A DNA stretch of 64,000 bases from positions 581,001 to 645,000 of the forward strand of contig JAYMFD010001095.1 of the NCBI GenBank assembly GCA_035771175.1, read 5' to 3'. This document shows, in pieces, positions 44,443 to 59,177 of this stretch; positions within the stretch are counted from its first letter, which is position 1; each line of letters starts with the position of its first letter. The notes below the pieces were generated by a model. The model was not told where the DNA came from. It did no database searches and saw only the letters and a program-made list of their open reading frames with translations. Position numbers and translations under genes: made by a program. Origin of the DNA: Paratinospora sagittata. Taxonomy: Eukaryota; Streptophyta; Magnoliopsida; Ranunculales; Menispermaceae.

Positions 44443-47400
44443 GGTGCACGCGCCTTGTTATATAAAATATTGGTGTTTGAGAGCATCTTATATATCCACC
44501 GCCTTAATCCAATCGGCTATTTTAAATCCATTAGAATAAGAAGCACCATCTCACTGTTACTTTTGACCCATGATACTAAAATCGATTTGACTTGTTAATG
44601 ATTCTATATAATTCCATTAGAAGATCTCCAACTACAATTCCGAATATTGCCTGTTGATGTTGTGGATTAATAATATTTCAATTTCATGAATACAACAAAG
44701 TATGCTTCTTCTTTTTTTTAAGATTGATACCTAGTGGATGAGATAATGTAAAAGATAATAATAATAATAAATGATATCCATATGTTCAACTACCATCGTT
44801 TACACATTCTTGGACAAAATAAAATAAAATAAAGAGTTATAAATACTCTTAGTACTTACCAAGAGTGGCAATGGGTAATGAATATAAACCCTCTTTCCCA
44901 TATCTATACCTTATATCCATATCATTATAAACGGGTTTTTAGATAGTTGATGGTAAAACTTTTTTGTCACTGTTTCTATTCCCTCTGACTTTTAAAAACT
45001 CAAGCGTAAAAAACAAACAACCTTTTTTTCTAAATCAGTTATTTTCAAACCAATTTCATATTTAAACCAAAAAATACAATGTTCTACTCTAACTATTTAA
45101 TGTATTCTATTTATATCTCAAAATCTCACATTTTTAAATACAACTCTTATTTCTTATCATCATTCTAGCAAATTTCTTATAACTATATATTCATCCTTTT
45201 AAAAGTATAAACAATTGGTGTCCACTTGCAACCAACGTCGACTCGACATTGTATATATATATATTAATTTTATTCGATATTTTCGTAAATAAAATTTGAG
45301 ATAAGGGCAATTGGGAACATGAGAAGAAACACTTGTCGTCGTCCTTGATTACGTTTTTGATAGGTAACCTTTGATAAGCCCTTGGTCTTCTCTATTTGTA
45401 TTGGTCGGTGCACGCGATAAGCCAATGATATTATATTTTCGTGCGTGGTTCAGCTCTATAATTGAGACGACTTATCAGTTGTACACCTCACAGGCAAGCA
45501 ACAACCCTAATTTTAAGCTCTAATCCATCTCCTTTCACCCAAAAACCTCAACAAATTAGGTCAAAAGTTAGCTTTAGAACACACAAATATATATATATAA
45601 AGCATAGGAATAAATTTTTTAAGGTTTTTTTTTGTTTCCATCTATCAAAGATCTAATAAGATAGACTTTTTGGAGAGACATGACAAGACATATTTGACTT
45701 TTTCTAATTATTGGGTCTTTTTTAATATTTATTTATTTATTTATATATTTTTTTTTATTTTCTATTAGTTGATGGCATGTCAAATTAAGCATGTATCACT
45801 TTATAAATTATTGTTTTAAACCATATCAAATTCTGAAATTTAATATTAATACTTAATTGTTATATATGTATATTAGAAAATAATATTTAACCACATTAAT
45901 TTCTGATATTGGTTGTAATTTAAATGATATTATTATCATGGTTTTTCTAATTTAAAAAATATATTCTACTGGCGAAGAATTATTGATGCCCGTGTTTTGA
46001 ATTTTTTGAGTTTAAAACTTCTAGACCCGGCCCCTTAGTCTAAGGAATAGGACCCACATTTTTTAAAATAGATCTCTAGCGACTTCAACAACCTCAAAAA
46101 GTCCAAAAAATATGTTCGCATATTCCACAATTATACTTTATATAAATATTTTTTTTCTTACTAAAAGCAAAAGCAAATCGAATTCCATTTGAATTCTTGT
46201 TTATACACTGTTTTGTACATATTTTATAATTAAGATTGTGTTTGATTCATAATTCAAAAATAATAATATAATTTAAAAAATAAAATTTTAAAAATAATTT
46301 TTTATCATTTTTTTTAAATAAATAATAATTTTTAAAATATTTTAAACCAAATAAATTTTTATTATTTTTAAATTTTTGAATATAAAAAATTGTATCTAGA
46401 TCGCCTTAAAGTTTTTTTGAAAAAATTTAAGATATATATATATATATATTTACAATACATTAAAAGTAGGGATGATTCTTGCTTTCCCTCCATCTATATA
46501 TATTTTAGCTTCACATTCTTTTTATCAACATTTTTGGCCCTACCCATTGTTTTATTATATTAAATAATTTTGCCATATCTCACTCCTAATTAGTCACATT
46601 AATGGTTCATTTTTCTTTAGAGAAGGATTAAATATATTTGATTACTAATTAATTAGATTTCAAGTTCGCCACATGTGGTTTCCTCTTGGCTGCTCTCCAA
46701 TTAAGACATACATATCTTTCTTTTTCTTTTTCTTTTTTTTTAATGCAAAGCTTTGAGCCATAACCTTTAAAAGCCAGTATAAAATTATTTTTCTAACTAC
46801 AAAACCGTTGGCTATAAATGAAATTATAATGTACGTAGATCAATTAGATGATTTATATTAAGTAAAAGATCCATTAAAAAGAGCCCAAATGATTTATATT
46901 AAGTAAAAGATTTATTATTATTATTATTATACAAAAGTCCTACCAATTAAATACAACAAGAAAAAGAAGAAAAATCAAATTTCCTTTATTTGGAGTCAAA
47001 TTAAATGATTTGGACGTATATATATATAATATGTAGAACCTTGCAATATTAATTCTGATACCCTTGGAATTGTTAAAATGATGACTTAGATTATAATCTT
47101 TTCCAACTGATTTTAGTCCAAGTATACGAGCTATATATATATATATATATATTCTTTAAAAAAGAAAGCAAGAAAAATGAGAAGAAATATTAATTGTTTC
47201 TTTAATACTTACAATAAAATAAATATATTACTAAGTAACTAGTTTGGATTATAAATAATATTACTTAGAAAAAAGAAAAAGAAAAAAGATCAAGACACCC
47301 ATAAATATGGAGATGAATCGAGTGTGGAAATTAATGAGAATTTTAATTGGGTGGTCAAGATCTTTATAAAATTAAAATATTAAACGCAATTAATCTTAGT

Positions 47401-48970
47401 CAATAATTCCATTAAACAAGTTGTCATGTCTCCCAGTCAATTAAGCTTAATAAAGAGATTCGTCAAATATACATATGGTACTGAAATAAGGGTCCACTAA
47501 GTACTCTTTTGACTGTAATACAATGGTGTAGGGCCTTGTTGGGTCTCAATCAAGAAATATTGGATGGTAGACCTTAAAAGTCGTGTACGTTCAAATTTCA
47601 AATAGAACGTTTCTAAATGGAACAAAATTAGTTGGAAACAAGTGCGTTGGATTGTACCTTAATTTTTTTGGTAGGATATTTGATATATATATATATATAA
47701 CTTTTAAAGATTTTCATATATCAAATGTAAATATTCATGGAATTGGATAAAAGAAGAAATTAAACGGTAGTTTAGTTCAGTGTTTAAGTGTAAAGGTGCA
47801 TCTATCTTAAAGTTATTGAATTTTAGTCATTTTGCTTCGTTTATTCGCCAATGACATTCTTGAGTTTTTGTGATCGTGTTCTAAAAAAATTAATGAGAAC
47901 GTAAATCTCGATACCCGCTCGCCTAAAAAAAAAATAAGAAAAAAAAAAGAATGAAGGAATATAAGAAAAATGTGTTTTAACGCATATATGTCTATTTCAT
48001 GGAAGGAATATAAGAAAAATATGTTTGAACCTCATGTATGTGGATTCCTGTGTTTAAACATTACCTCATCAGAAAGGCAAGAGCAAAGTAACCCCCTTCC
48101 TCATGATTTGTGGTGTAGATGAAAAGTGCCCATTAACCTTTTTCTTAAAACAGACAAAAATAAATAAATAAATAAAGAAAACAAAAAATCTCAAACACCC
48201 ATAACAGGTGGTATATAAAACAATGGATTCAGGACCTTAACATTTCTAATATCAAATTGATCATGATCATGATTTAATGAATTTTTTTTTTCATTTTAAC
48301 CTTAATTACTTGCATCAGCCAATACAAAAAATGCCTCCTAGAGATGCCATTATGTGCCTCCAATAATATAGAGCATACCTACATATACGTGAGCTCCATC
48401 AATGTCCTACAAAGCATCCACTAAGATATATTTATTAGTAAATATAAACATTATATGGGCATATGACTATAGTTTAACAATTCTATCTTTCTCCTCCTCC
48501 TCCAAAAAATAAAATACTTACCTTCCACTTTTTACATCTTGATTCTCATCTAATTGTAAGGACAACAAAGACATTTACCAAACCATAAAAATAAAAAAAT
48601 AAAATAAAAAAATAAAAAGGCTTTACTTATTGTATTTTTTCTTTGCATTCATTTATATATAAGTGGGTCTAGGTCAATAGTAAATATTACCTCACATGAT
48701 ATTTTGTTACTAAATTGAGTTTTTTGAATGGAATGAAAAAAAAAAAAAGAAGATTAATATAGCCGAACCAATATATTTGAAGAAAAAAATTATTGTTAGG
48801 TGAGTTATTATTATTATTATTATTATTATTATGAAAAGAAAATAAAAATTAGCAAGTGTTTTCCCTTGAAAATGAACAATAAATAAATAAAAAAAATCTT
48901 TTGAGGCCATACATACCTTTAACTTTTTTTTTTTTTTTATGGAAGAACTTTTAACTTAAATTACGTATTC

Positions 48971-48976
48971 CACGTG
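48971..48976. promoter_or_regulatory. G-box (CACGTG) upstream of PEPC
   Basis: Palindromic CACGTG about 410 bp before the PEPC TATA box. G-boxes bind bZIP and bHLH factors. A second copy is at 49170-49175. Functional use is inferred from position only. Confidence 0.4.
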
Positions 48977-49169
48977 AAAAGCCAATAAAGTAATTTAATA
49001 AATAAAAACAATCTTCTTACAGATTTTCCCTAATATATCTCTTTCCAGACTTAGGAAGTTAAACAAGCCTACAAAACGACGTGCACTTAGGAGTTCATTA
49101 CCAATCGAGCTTTGCATCCTCTTTACCGGCAATCACAAGTTTCGTCGGCAGCTTGAAAGGTCAGATTTC

Positions 49170-49175
49170 CACGTG
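49170..49175. promoter_or_regulatory. G-box (CACGTG) upstream of PEPC
   Basis: The core lies in TTTCCACGTGGGA, an extended palindrome, about 210 bp before the TATA box. This better-flanked copy is the likelier of the two to bind bZIP factors. Confidence 0.45.
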
Positions 49176-49386
49176 GGACAAGGGAGTCACACGACGTAAC
49201 CCAATTCCATACGGAACAATTCACAGTGTGTGGATTTTCCATCTAAAATCACCGTTTTCATGGAAGGGATCACGGGGGAATATCCCACTAGCAAGAAAAT
49301 AAAAAAATAAAAATTTAATTTAATTTATTATTATTTTTTTAAAGACAAGATTTTCTTACTACTACACTAGCAATAGCAAATCTGTC

Positions 49387-49394
49387 TATAAATA
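49387..49394 (+). promoter_or_regulatory. PEPC TATA box
   Basis: TATAAATA, about 440 bp before the ATG. Transcription would start near 49420. The leader probably has an intron, from a donor near 49509 (GGGTATCG) to an acceptor near 49704 (TTGTAG|GAG), as many plant PEPC genes have. The splice calls are inferred. Confidence 0.6.
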
Positions 49395-49825
49395 TATGAG
49401 GACCCAAGAACAGAGCCTCTCATCACTCAGATCACAACGACCCATCTTGTGATTTCCTCTTATTGTCTCACTTCTGATTGGTCTTCTTCGTTTCCACAAG
49501 ACCCATCTCGGGTATCGAATCCATTACCCATATGTTTCATTTGAAATTTAGTTCAACTTTAATTGATTCCATATACAATTTTTTTTTTTTTTTTTAAAAT
49601 TGTGTTTGTTTGGATTAAATTGCAGTAAATTGATCTTTTTAAGCTTTTTTGTTTTTCTGGATATTGAATCACATGTGGGCTACTTTTGTTTTTCTGGTTG
49701 TAGGAGTAACGGGTAACTCGTGCCTTCACAGCTTTTGAAGTGAAGGGCGAGAGACATAAGGATTGGATTGGATCTCTGTTGCTTTTTTGATAGTTTTTAG
49801 TTGAAAGAGATTTTGGGTAAGTAAG

Positions 49826-52800
49826 ATGGCTCGGAACTTGGAGAAAATGGCGTCAATAGATGCGCAGCTACGGCTTTTGGTGCCCGGAAAAGTGTCGGAG
49901 GACGACAAGCTTGTTGAATATGATGCTCTGTTGTTGGATCGGTTTCTGGATATTCTTCAGGATTTGCATGGAGATGATATCAGAGAAACGGTATAGAAAT
50001 TGGTTTTTTTTTTCTTCATGATTTTTTATAACAGTTTTTTTAAATTAGACCCATGTTGTTTATTTCAATGGATTTTGATATTTATGTATTTTTTTGTTGA
50101 TTTAATAAGTTTTTGGGGATAATAAGTTTGGAAGTTGTTAGAATGAAGCAGATTTGAGAAGACCCATTTCAGTATTTTTGTAAAAGATGCAATTCTTTTA
50201 ATGATTTTTGGGTTGCCTATTTACTGTTTGTGAGAATTCCACTGTGATGAGTTACTTTATACAGTCTAAGATCCCAAATCAAATGCTAAAAAACAGGGAT
50301 ACAATTCGAAATTGAAAATTAAGGAAATGACTTTTCATCAATCTCTCAGAACAAGTTGCGTTGTTTTCTTAGTAAAATCTTCAAAAACTGTTTTCGCATT
50401 GCGTTTTCTGTGTTCTCAGATTTTTTTTTTGTATACGAATCACGAACCAAACAGGGCGTAAATATTTTTGTAGGATCTTCATTTGTGATGGTCTCATTGT
50501 GGGAGAAAGCCCGAATACAAGAGGCCAAGTGAGAAATTAAGATCAAGAAAAATATTGGAAAATCATTACAGCCTGAAAAGAAAGATTCATGAGATCTGTA
50601 TTTCTGGGATTTAATGTGCTTTTTCATGATCAATTTATGTGTTAATGGTTGAATGAAATATTTGTTTTGTAATTCAGGTGCAAGAATGTTATGAGCTTTC
50701 AGCGGAATACGAGGGAAAGCAGGATCCTAAGAAATTGGAAGAGGTTGGAAGCAAGTTGACAAGTTTGGATCCAGGGGACTCTATTGTCGTTGCTAAGTCA
50801 TTCTCTCACATGCTTAACTTGGCCAATTTGGCTGAGGAGGTTCAGATAGCTTATAGACGACGGATCAAGCTCAAAAAGGGTGATTTTGCTGATGAGAATT
50901 CTGCAACAACTGAATCAGATATTGAGGAAACTCTTAAGAGACTTGTGGGTGAGCTGAAGAAATCTCCAGAAGAAGTTTTTGATGCTTTGAAGAATCAGAC
51001 TGTAGATCTGGTCCTTACTGCCCACCCAACTCAATCTGTTAGAAGATCTTTGCTTCAGAAGCATGGAAGGTTTGTTTTTTCCATCGACATTTCTTTTCTT
51101 TTCTTTTCTTTTTTACATTTTTTTTTCTCTTTTCTCATTTGGTGTTCATATGTTTGCGCATGCCTGTGTATGAAAGTATTTGTCTTTACAGCCTTTGATA
51201 GCATTTGAAACAGTTTTGCTGACAAAATGTACTTTGTAGATGATGCAAGGTTGTTATTGATTTTATGTTTTTTTTTTTTCTTTTACAGAATTAGGAATTG
51301 TTTGGCCCAGTTGTATGCAAAGGATATTACTCCCGATGACAAACAGGAGCTCGATGAAGCTCTTCAAAGAGAGGTGAGCATTAACTTCTAATATAAAAGT
51401 ATTGTTAAATATTTTTCCTTTCATTTGGATTTTGTTTTATCAAGCGCTTTCTCCTGTTTTAGCTTATCTTCTTCTAGTTTCATTTCCCTTTTTTTGTTTT
51501 TAATTTTTATTTTCTTTGGTGATTGTTTACTTGGAGAAGTCCATTTTCGTCATAGATGTGGGTTCAATATCCATTCTATTTTAACTTGACATTTTAAGAA
51601 AAAAAGGCTTCTCACTTACTTTTTTGTTGGGATCTATTTGGTTTTGACGATATGATTTGCTGTGCATAGGTCAAATATATTAGTTATAAGTCAGTGCATT
51701 GTTTTCTAGTCAATTTGTTCAATCTAATGGAAAAGTAGTCTTTGTTGAACATGTGCGAATGTATAATTGAATGCCAATCAATTTCCTTCATTTGCGTATT
51801 TTTTTTCTTCGACTTGTCTGGCATTTCCACTCATTTAGATTACCATTCTTCTGTATGATGCACTTTATGAATAGGGTTATCAACAAACTAGTGTGGGAGA
51901 TATAGAAAGATAAAGAAGAAAAAATGAAAAAGTTCTTAAATTGGATCAAGGTTTATTGTTATACCTTTATTATAACCGAGTTGATCAATCTAGTTTTGAC
52001 TTAGAGCTAACAAAAGTTTGGTGCATTTGATTTATTCTGATTTCAAAAGAAAGGGCGAGTTTGGCACATGTCATTGTCCAATCTAATAGGATTGTTGGGC
52101 ATGAGACTGAGTGACCAATGCTAAATTGATGTGTCAACTTCCAATGAAGAAGTCTTTCATGAATTAATTTGGTGCTGTATAAGTGCTTATAACATTTTCT
52201 TACAAATTGTATGCAGAAATAATTAAGGGTATAATGATTCATATAAACATGTACGGCTTCCATACCATAGCCTTTTAAAGATACTATCTTCCTTTATTTC
52301 TTAGACTAAGTATCAAGATTTGCCATGATGTCCTTATTTGTACTTAGAAACTATTAAACCAGGTTTTCAGTTGAATCATGTATTCTTACCTTTTCTAACT
52401 GCTTACGGTCATGCCTCGTATCTCACCTTGCTTTTCGTACCAAAATGTCCTTGATGGGGTGAATTTCTGATCATTTTCTTGGCTGATTATGTATCCTAGT
52501 TCATCTGTTTTCATTGTTCATAGGGACATCTTTTGTTTTTTTGCATTTGACAACTCCCTTAATTTATGGCATTGTGATTAAACATTTCTTTCTTTTTGTT
52601 GTGCAGATTCAGGCAGCATTTCGAACAGATGAAATTCGTAGAACACAACCGACCCCACAAGATGAAATGAGGGCTGGAATGAGCTACTTCCACGAGACAA
52701 TCTGGAAGGGTGTCCCAAAATTTTTACGCCGTGTTGACACAGCTTTGAAGAATATTGGGATAAATGAGCGAGTTCCCTACAATGCTCCCCTCATTCAGTT

Positions 52801-55800
52801 TTCATCTTGGATGGGTGGAGATCGTGATGGTAAAATACTTCTCATATGACTGGTTTATTAATTAACATGCTGGATTTAATAATTTATAATTTACCATTAA
52901 AATTCAGATTAATCATTGAATATAAGTAAAGGAGAAACAACGTGGGTTCACTTTTTTTCCTTAATTTTCCACTTTATGTTTTAAATTGGTAGAATGACTT
53001 CACATGCTCTTGGTGTCCATAAAGCTTATTACCGGGGTTTTGATGTAGTAGTTCTCGTCTTTCAAATAACTTCATTGCCATGCATGTTTGTCATATCTTT
53101 GATGATTTTCAAGCATTAAGCATTATATTCATTTAATCTGGAATGCAGGAAACCCAAGGGTAACTCCTGAGGTTACCAGAGATGTGTGCTTATTGGCTAG
53201 ATTGATGGCTAATAATCTGTATTATTCCCAGATTGAGGATCTTATGTTTGAGGTACAACAATGTTCCATCAATTATTGGTTCTATTTTCCATTTATTTCA
53301 TTCATATTTTCAATCAAAAGAATGTGTAGCTATAAGAATCTATTAGCCATTGCTTCACTTATTGCTTTCACTATTTGTTATTGCAGCTGTCTATGTGGCG
53401 TTGCAGTGATGAGCTTCGTCTCCGCGCAGAGGAACTCCACAGGTCCTCAAAGAAAGACGCAAAGCACTACATAGGTATTGCCAAATGGCAGTTATTTTCT
53501 TGTTCTCTTAGTTTTATGATAAGATCTTCCACCTGAGTTTGTGGCAACAGGAGCTTTTATGATCTTAATTTTTTTTTCTCTATTTGCAGAATTTTGGAAA
53601 CAAGTTCCCGCAAATGAACCCTATCGAGTTATTCTGAGTGATGTAAGGGATAAGCTGTATCAAACACGTGAACGTGTTCGCCATATATTATCCACTGGGA
53701 TATCTGACATTCCTGAGGAGGCAACCTATACCAACATTGAGCAGGTTCTATTATCCTCATATATTTATTTACCCTTCTTTCTCACGGTAGCTAATTCAAT
53801 AAATTTTCATGTTAATATTCATCATGTTCAGTAAATATTGTGCCAATGTAATGAGAATCAGAAGTTCACCTTCTACTTCTTGTTTTTTTTCTTTTTTGGT
53901 GTATTAATTGCCTTTTACCCATTCTTCTTCGTAGTTTCTGGAGCCACTCGAGCTCTGCTACCGATCCCTCTGCTCTTGTGGAGATAGGTCAATTGCTGAT
54001 GGAAGTCTACTTGATTTCTTACGACAAGTTTCTACCTTTGGACTCTCACTTGTGAGACTTGATATAAGGCAAGAATCAGAAAGGCACACCGATGTCATAG
54101 ACGCCATAACAAAGCACTTGGGCATCGGATCCTATCGCGAATGGTCCGAGGAACAAAGGCAGAAATGGCTCTTATCTGAACTCAGTGGCAAGCGCCCACT
54201 GTTCGGTCCTGATCTTCCACAAACCGAGGAAATTGCCGATGTACTAAACACATTCCATGTCATAGCAGAACTCCCTTCTGACAACTTCGGTGCATACATC
54301 ATATCAATGGCTACCTCACCCTCAGATGTTCTTGCAGTGGAGCTCCTACAACGGGAATGCCATGTGAAAAAACCGTTGAGGGTCGTTCCATTATTTGAGA
54401 AACTAGCAGATCTTGACGCTGCTCCTGCCGCGGTTGCCCGTCTCTTTTCAATAGATTGGTATAGAAACAGAATAGACGGAAAGCAAGAAGTCATGATTGG
54501 TTACTCAGATTCTGGTAAGGATGCTGGACGGCTATCTGCAGCTTGGCAGCTATACAAGGCTCAAGAGGAGCTTATAAAGGTCGCTAAGCAATTCGGAGTG
54601 AAGCTAACTATGTTCCACGGCAGAGGTGGAACCGTTGGGAGAGGAGGGGGTCCGACCCATCTTGCTATATTGTCCCAACCACCAGATACTATTCATGGTT
54701 CGCTCCGTGTGACTGTTCAAGGTGAAGTTATCGAGCAATCTTTCGGGGAAGAACACTTGTGTTTCAGGACACTCCAACGTTTCACGGCTGCTACACTAGA
54801 GCACGGGATGCATCCACCTGTCTCACCAAAACCTGAATGGCGTGTGCTTATGGATGAGATGGCTGTTGTTGCTACAAAAGAATATCGTTCGATTGTTTTC
54901 CAAGAACCCCGATTTGTTGAATATTTCCGTTGCGTAAGTATTTTATAAATTCCGTTCATTTTACTTTCCATCTTCCTCATTTTCAATAACATGGGCCTAA
55001 TCTATTCAAATTGTTTAATGCAGGCGACACCTGAATTAGAGTATGGACGGATGAACATTGGGAGCCGTCCATCAAAACGAAAGCCAAGTGGTGGCATCGA
55101 ATCACTCCGTGCAATACCATGGATCTTTGCTTGGACCCAAACTAGGTTTCATCTGCCCGTGTGGCTTGGATTTGGCGCTGCATTTAAGCACGTGATTGAA
55201 AAGGACATAAGGAATCTCCATATGCTGCAGGAGATGTACAACGCATGGCCATTCTTCAGGGTCTCGATCGACTTAGTTGAAATGGTGTTTGCCAAGGGAG
55301 ACCCTGGCATTGCTGCGCTTTACGACAAGCTGTTAGTGACTGATGACCTATGGCAATTCGGAGAGCAATTAAGAACCAACTACGAAGATACCAAGAGCCT
55401 TCTCCTCAAGGTGAGCTGAAAAATTCACGTAATTGTTTTCCCATTTGGTTGTGGCCTATTTGGTACGGCTTTTGCAAAAGTTCTTTTTCGAGAAGTGCTT
55501 CTAGAAAAAATAGTTTTTAAAAAAGTTGGTCTTATTCTTACAAAACTTCTCCAAAAAGCCAAAAAAACTACTTTTCTACAACAGTTTGGTCCATTTGGAC
55601 CTCTATTGAACCATTGAACGAGTAAACTAAATCCTCTTTTTACGATGTTTATTAGATTGCTGGGCACAGGGATCTTCTTGAAGGGGACCCATACTTGAAG
55701 CAGAGACTCTGTCTTCGTGATTCATACATCACGACTCTGAACGTGTGCCAAGCCTACACACTGAAGCGGATCCGAGATCCCAGTTACCATGTGAATTTGA

Positions 55801-55952
55801 GGCCTCACCTATCAAAGGAAATAACGGAGTCGAGCAAGCCAGCTGCAGAACTGGTGAAGCTGAACCCTACTAGTGAATATGCTCCTGGACTAGAGGACAC
55901 CCTTATCTTGACCATGAAGGGTATTGCTGCAGGAATGCAGAACACTGGTTAA
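49826..55952 (+). CDS. PPC: Plant-type phosphoenolpyruvate carboxylase, 964 aa, 10 coding exons
   Basis: PEPC (EC 4.1.1.31) carboxylates phosphoenolpyruvate with bicarbonate to oxaloacetate in the cytosol, refilling the TCA cycle. Exons: 49826-49990, 50678-51069, 51289-51373, 52607-52829, 53149-53252, 53387-53474, 53590-53744, 53935-54933, 55024-55410, 55656-55952. They total 2895 nt, giving the normal family length. The N-terminus [11 protein letters not shown] carries the regulatory phospho-serine (Ser10), which marks plant-type rather than bacterial-type PEPC. Catalytic motifs are LTAHPTQ (His171), [11 protein letters not shown] and [14 protein letters not shown]. The protein ends in [12 protein letters not shown] has alanine where C4 enzymes have serine, and YLKQRL has the inhibitor-site arginine, so it is a C3 isoform sensitive to malate/aspartate. 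All introns are GT-AG. Nothing is broken. Confidence 0.97.
55446..55600. repeat. MITE-like sequence in PEPC intron 9
   Basis: TGGCCTATTTGGTACGGCTT at the left and a TTTGGTCCATTTGGACC stretch at the right bracket a T-rich body with GAGAAGTGCTTCTAGAA and complementary TTCTCCAAAAAGCC runs. This is the form of common short plant MITEs. Ends and target duplication are not resolved. Confidence 0.4.
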
Positions 55953-58900
55953 TGATATGCCTTTGTTCCATATTTTTCTGGTAAAATCAAATCCATTGGA
56001 ACTTAACACTACTATTATCTAAAGTAGTAGAAGGTGTTTGCTCTTGTTGATGTACCCCTAGGGGCTATATATGTTGTTGGTACTGTTTTGTGATGGAACT
56101 TAGGTTCTGGAGTTGTATGTTCTGTGTGGTGGGTGGTGTACTGAAAGTATATTCTAGTAACAATTTTAGGCACCACCATCAACAAATGAGAACTAGTTAT
56201 CAAGCTCAAAGAAAGAATAAGTTTTTGTTTTGTATTAGTGAAATTTTTGTCTAGACCCGCCAATGGCAAGAATTCCATGCACTGGGCACGCATTACCGTT
56301 ATCTTTTTTATTTTATTAGAAGAGTGGGTCTCGGTGTAATAATTAAGATAACTCCTCGTGACTTAACGGTCACGTACATCATCCTTTACCCGGACTCTGT
56401 AGACTAAGTACATTATTTTTTCTTCTTATTCTTGTGCTCCGTTCATGTTTTGATCAAAACTATCTTTGTCTAATTGAGGATAATTGAGCATTTGGCCAGA
56501 CAAAATAACCAAGCAATTAAAATCTTCTAATATTTTATGATGATCATGTGTTATATGATCATTTTTTTCTGCATTTTGCAGATCATCTTTTCTTTTAACT
56601 GGGTCAATGTTCTTGGTCAATTCAAGACAAGAGGGACTACCACTAAAAAAGAAACTACTGTATATTGCTTCATAAGACATTAATCCAAGCCAATTTTAAT
56701 GAGAAACTACTGCATATTTTCTTAGTTTTTTTTTTCTTATTATATTTATCTAAGCCAATTTTACTTATATTTTAAAAAACCAATGGGCTTGCAGCTGATC
56801 AAAATAACGGGTCAAGTCTTCCATGTTGCACAGATGGAGTTTTAATTTAACGCTCATTCTCCCTTTTAACGGCGTGTTTGGTACTATTTTCTTGGAAAAA
56901 TAATGATTTTTTTAAAAAAAATATATTTTTTAATATTTAATTGATAAAAGAGGTGAGAAAAAAAAATATAAAAGATTTTCCCGACACCATTTTTCTATCA
57001 TAATTTTCTCAACTAGAGGATTAGAAAAAAAAATCTTATGAGAAAATTTTTTTACACTAAATTTCAAAAAGTTATAATTAACTAACTGAATAACTAACTG
57101 TCAAAAAATTTTCTAATGTCCAACCAAACAATCATGAAATTTTTTTCTCAAATATATTTTCTCAAAAAAAAAATTTAGCTACCAAACACACCCTTATAGA
57201 AAAAGTATAATAATTTATTTAAAATTTAAGAAAATATATATATATAATTAAGATGACAATAAGACCAATCATGTATGTTGAATTGAATAATTTTTTTTAA
57301 TAGAATAAATGTAATAAGAGCATGAGAAATTTAATATATAAGTGAATAGAGAAGGATCTTCCATGACTCTGTCTCTCTCGTTGTTAGAGTATGGGAGGTG
57401 GGAGGTGGCACACTTTCATGTATCCTCATACGTATCGGTTTGTAAACTGGTTATAGTCTTAATAACTGGTTGAGGGGTTGGAATGTTATTCCATGTGGTT
57501 TAACTATTGTTGTTTTTCTTGTACTATTGGTGGATTGGTTTCTATGTAAATCTTCAAGATAAATGAATTCTTCAGTTTCTTATCAAAAAAGAAAATAATA
57601 ATAATAATAAAAAATAGAGATTCTTATATAGGAGTGCTTATGGTAACTGCAGATTTGATCTGATGGGTACACGTTGGGCATAATTTAGCAAGTTGAGTAA
57701 GATATTGAATTTTATTTAATTTATATATAAATATTCAACTTTCTTTAAAAAGGTGCAACCTCTTTTTTATTATTATTATTATCGTTTTTCTCTTGACTTT
57801 AGAAAAAGGTTAGTTCTTATGTCTTTTCTTTAATGACGTATATTTCCAATAGATTCGTATGTCATTTAATAAAAGATAATATTAAAATAAAATCATAAAA
57901 GGTTAGTTTGTCAAATCCTGCCTTTGTTCAATGAACACAAGTGTTAATTAATGAAAAGGATAGGGCTAACTAGACCCTCACCTAAATCAGTCCAATTTTT
58001 TCCAAGTTAAAATAACACTTTCTGAAATACTTTTTGAAATACAAATGCTCCTGAGCTATTGATCTTCCTTAAATCAATATTACATGATCTTTCCTTCAAA
58101 TTAAAAAAAAAAAAAAAAAGCTACTTGATCTTGAAAAGATGATAAAAAGTGTATTTGAAAATATTACTTAAGACTTTTTTTTTTTCCTTTCAGGATTTGT
58201 TATAAATGAGCAATGCAAAAGCATATTAGTTTTGGTCCAAACCCGACCCGGCTGCCCGATTGGACTAGTAAGTAGTTTTAAGAAAATTTAAGAACACTTT
58301 TAAAAAATTAGTAGCCATCCAAGCATTCTATGGATACTTTGTCATCACTTTAGAGCCATGAGTCTTCTTTTTCTTTTCCTTTTTCTTTTTTTTAATGAAA
58401 AAATGATTAATTTTAAGGAAATTAAATACTTTCTAAATTTTTATTAGATGCATTTGACCTATAGTTGAGGAACTTAAAAACTTGAATTATTGAACTTATG
58501 GATGCATTTTTTTAAGGCTCTGAAAAGGGCGAAAAGATTACAAGTAAAAAAAAAAAAAATTACCAACGAATGGTTGACTCGGTGGAAGGGGACTGAGTCT
58601 CAAGGTCGTCATTATATAAAAGTTCTTAGACCCACCCTCGTTAGGAGAAGTCTACCATTTCACTCCCGTCTCAAACAAGAACTAGTTTCATACTCAAAAG
58701 GTACGAAGATACATCATGGGAAACCCAAAAAAAATATGTGGGTAAATTAGGTTATATAGATAATTATATGGATAAGGGTATAGATAATGTTTCAATTAGG
58801 TTTTGGTTCTTGCATTACAGATGCTTGTATATCCAAAAGTAGAATAAAAAAAATAATATCTTCTTTGTACATCCTAACCTTATCCAACATGGTGAATCAA

Positions 58901-59139
58901 TATTTCTGCACTAAAATGCATGACCAAAAAAATAAAAAAGAATGAAAAATTCCTCCTCCTTTCCATGCATAAAAATGATGTGTCAACAAAATTTTCCCAA
59001 TTAATTTGATAGTTTATTTTATTTTATTTTATTTATTTATTGCTAATTCATTATGGCTTGATAATTACTCCAAGGTGAGCATTTAGTTTGTCTCCTCTCT
59101 AATCTTCATTCATTTTCCAATATTCTATACTCTTGTTTG

Positions 59140-59177
<38 letters not shown>

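Larger units (their letters stand above)
42325..49386. other. Intergenic DNA, SCAR 3' flank to PEPC promoter
   Basis: AT-rich, with (AT)n runs at about 44409-44434, 46434-46450, 47132-47152 and 47682-47698, and an (ATT)n run at 48806-48832. A hAT-type MITE lies at 43457-44005. One unassigned open stretch of about 68 codons is at 42993-43196. No other gene is supported. Confidence 0.6.

Noticed and set aside
58490..58750. 86-codon plus-strand ORF between PEPC and Dof, checked also as a tRNA-like region.
   Set aside because: Lys-rich from a poly-A tract, no known domain, and no cloverleaf could be drawn.
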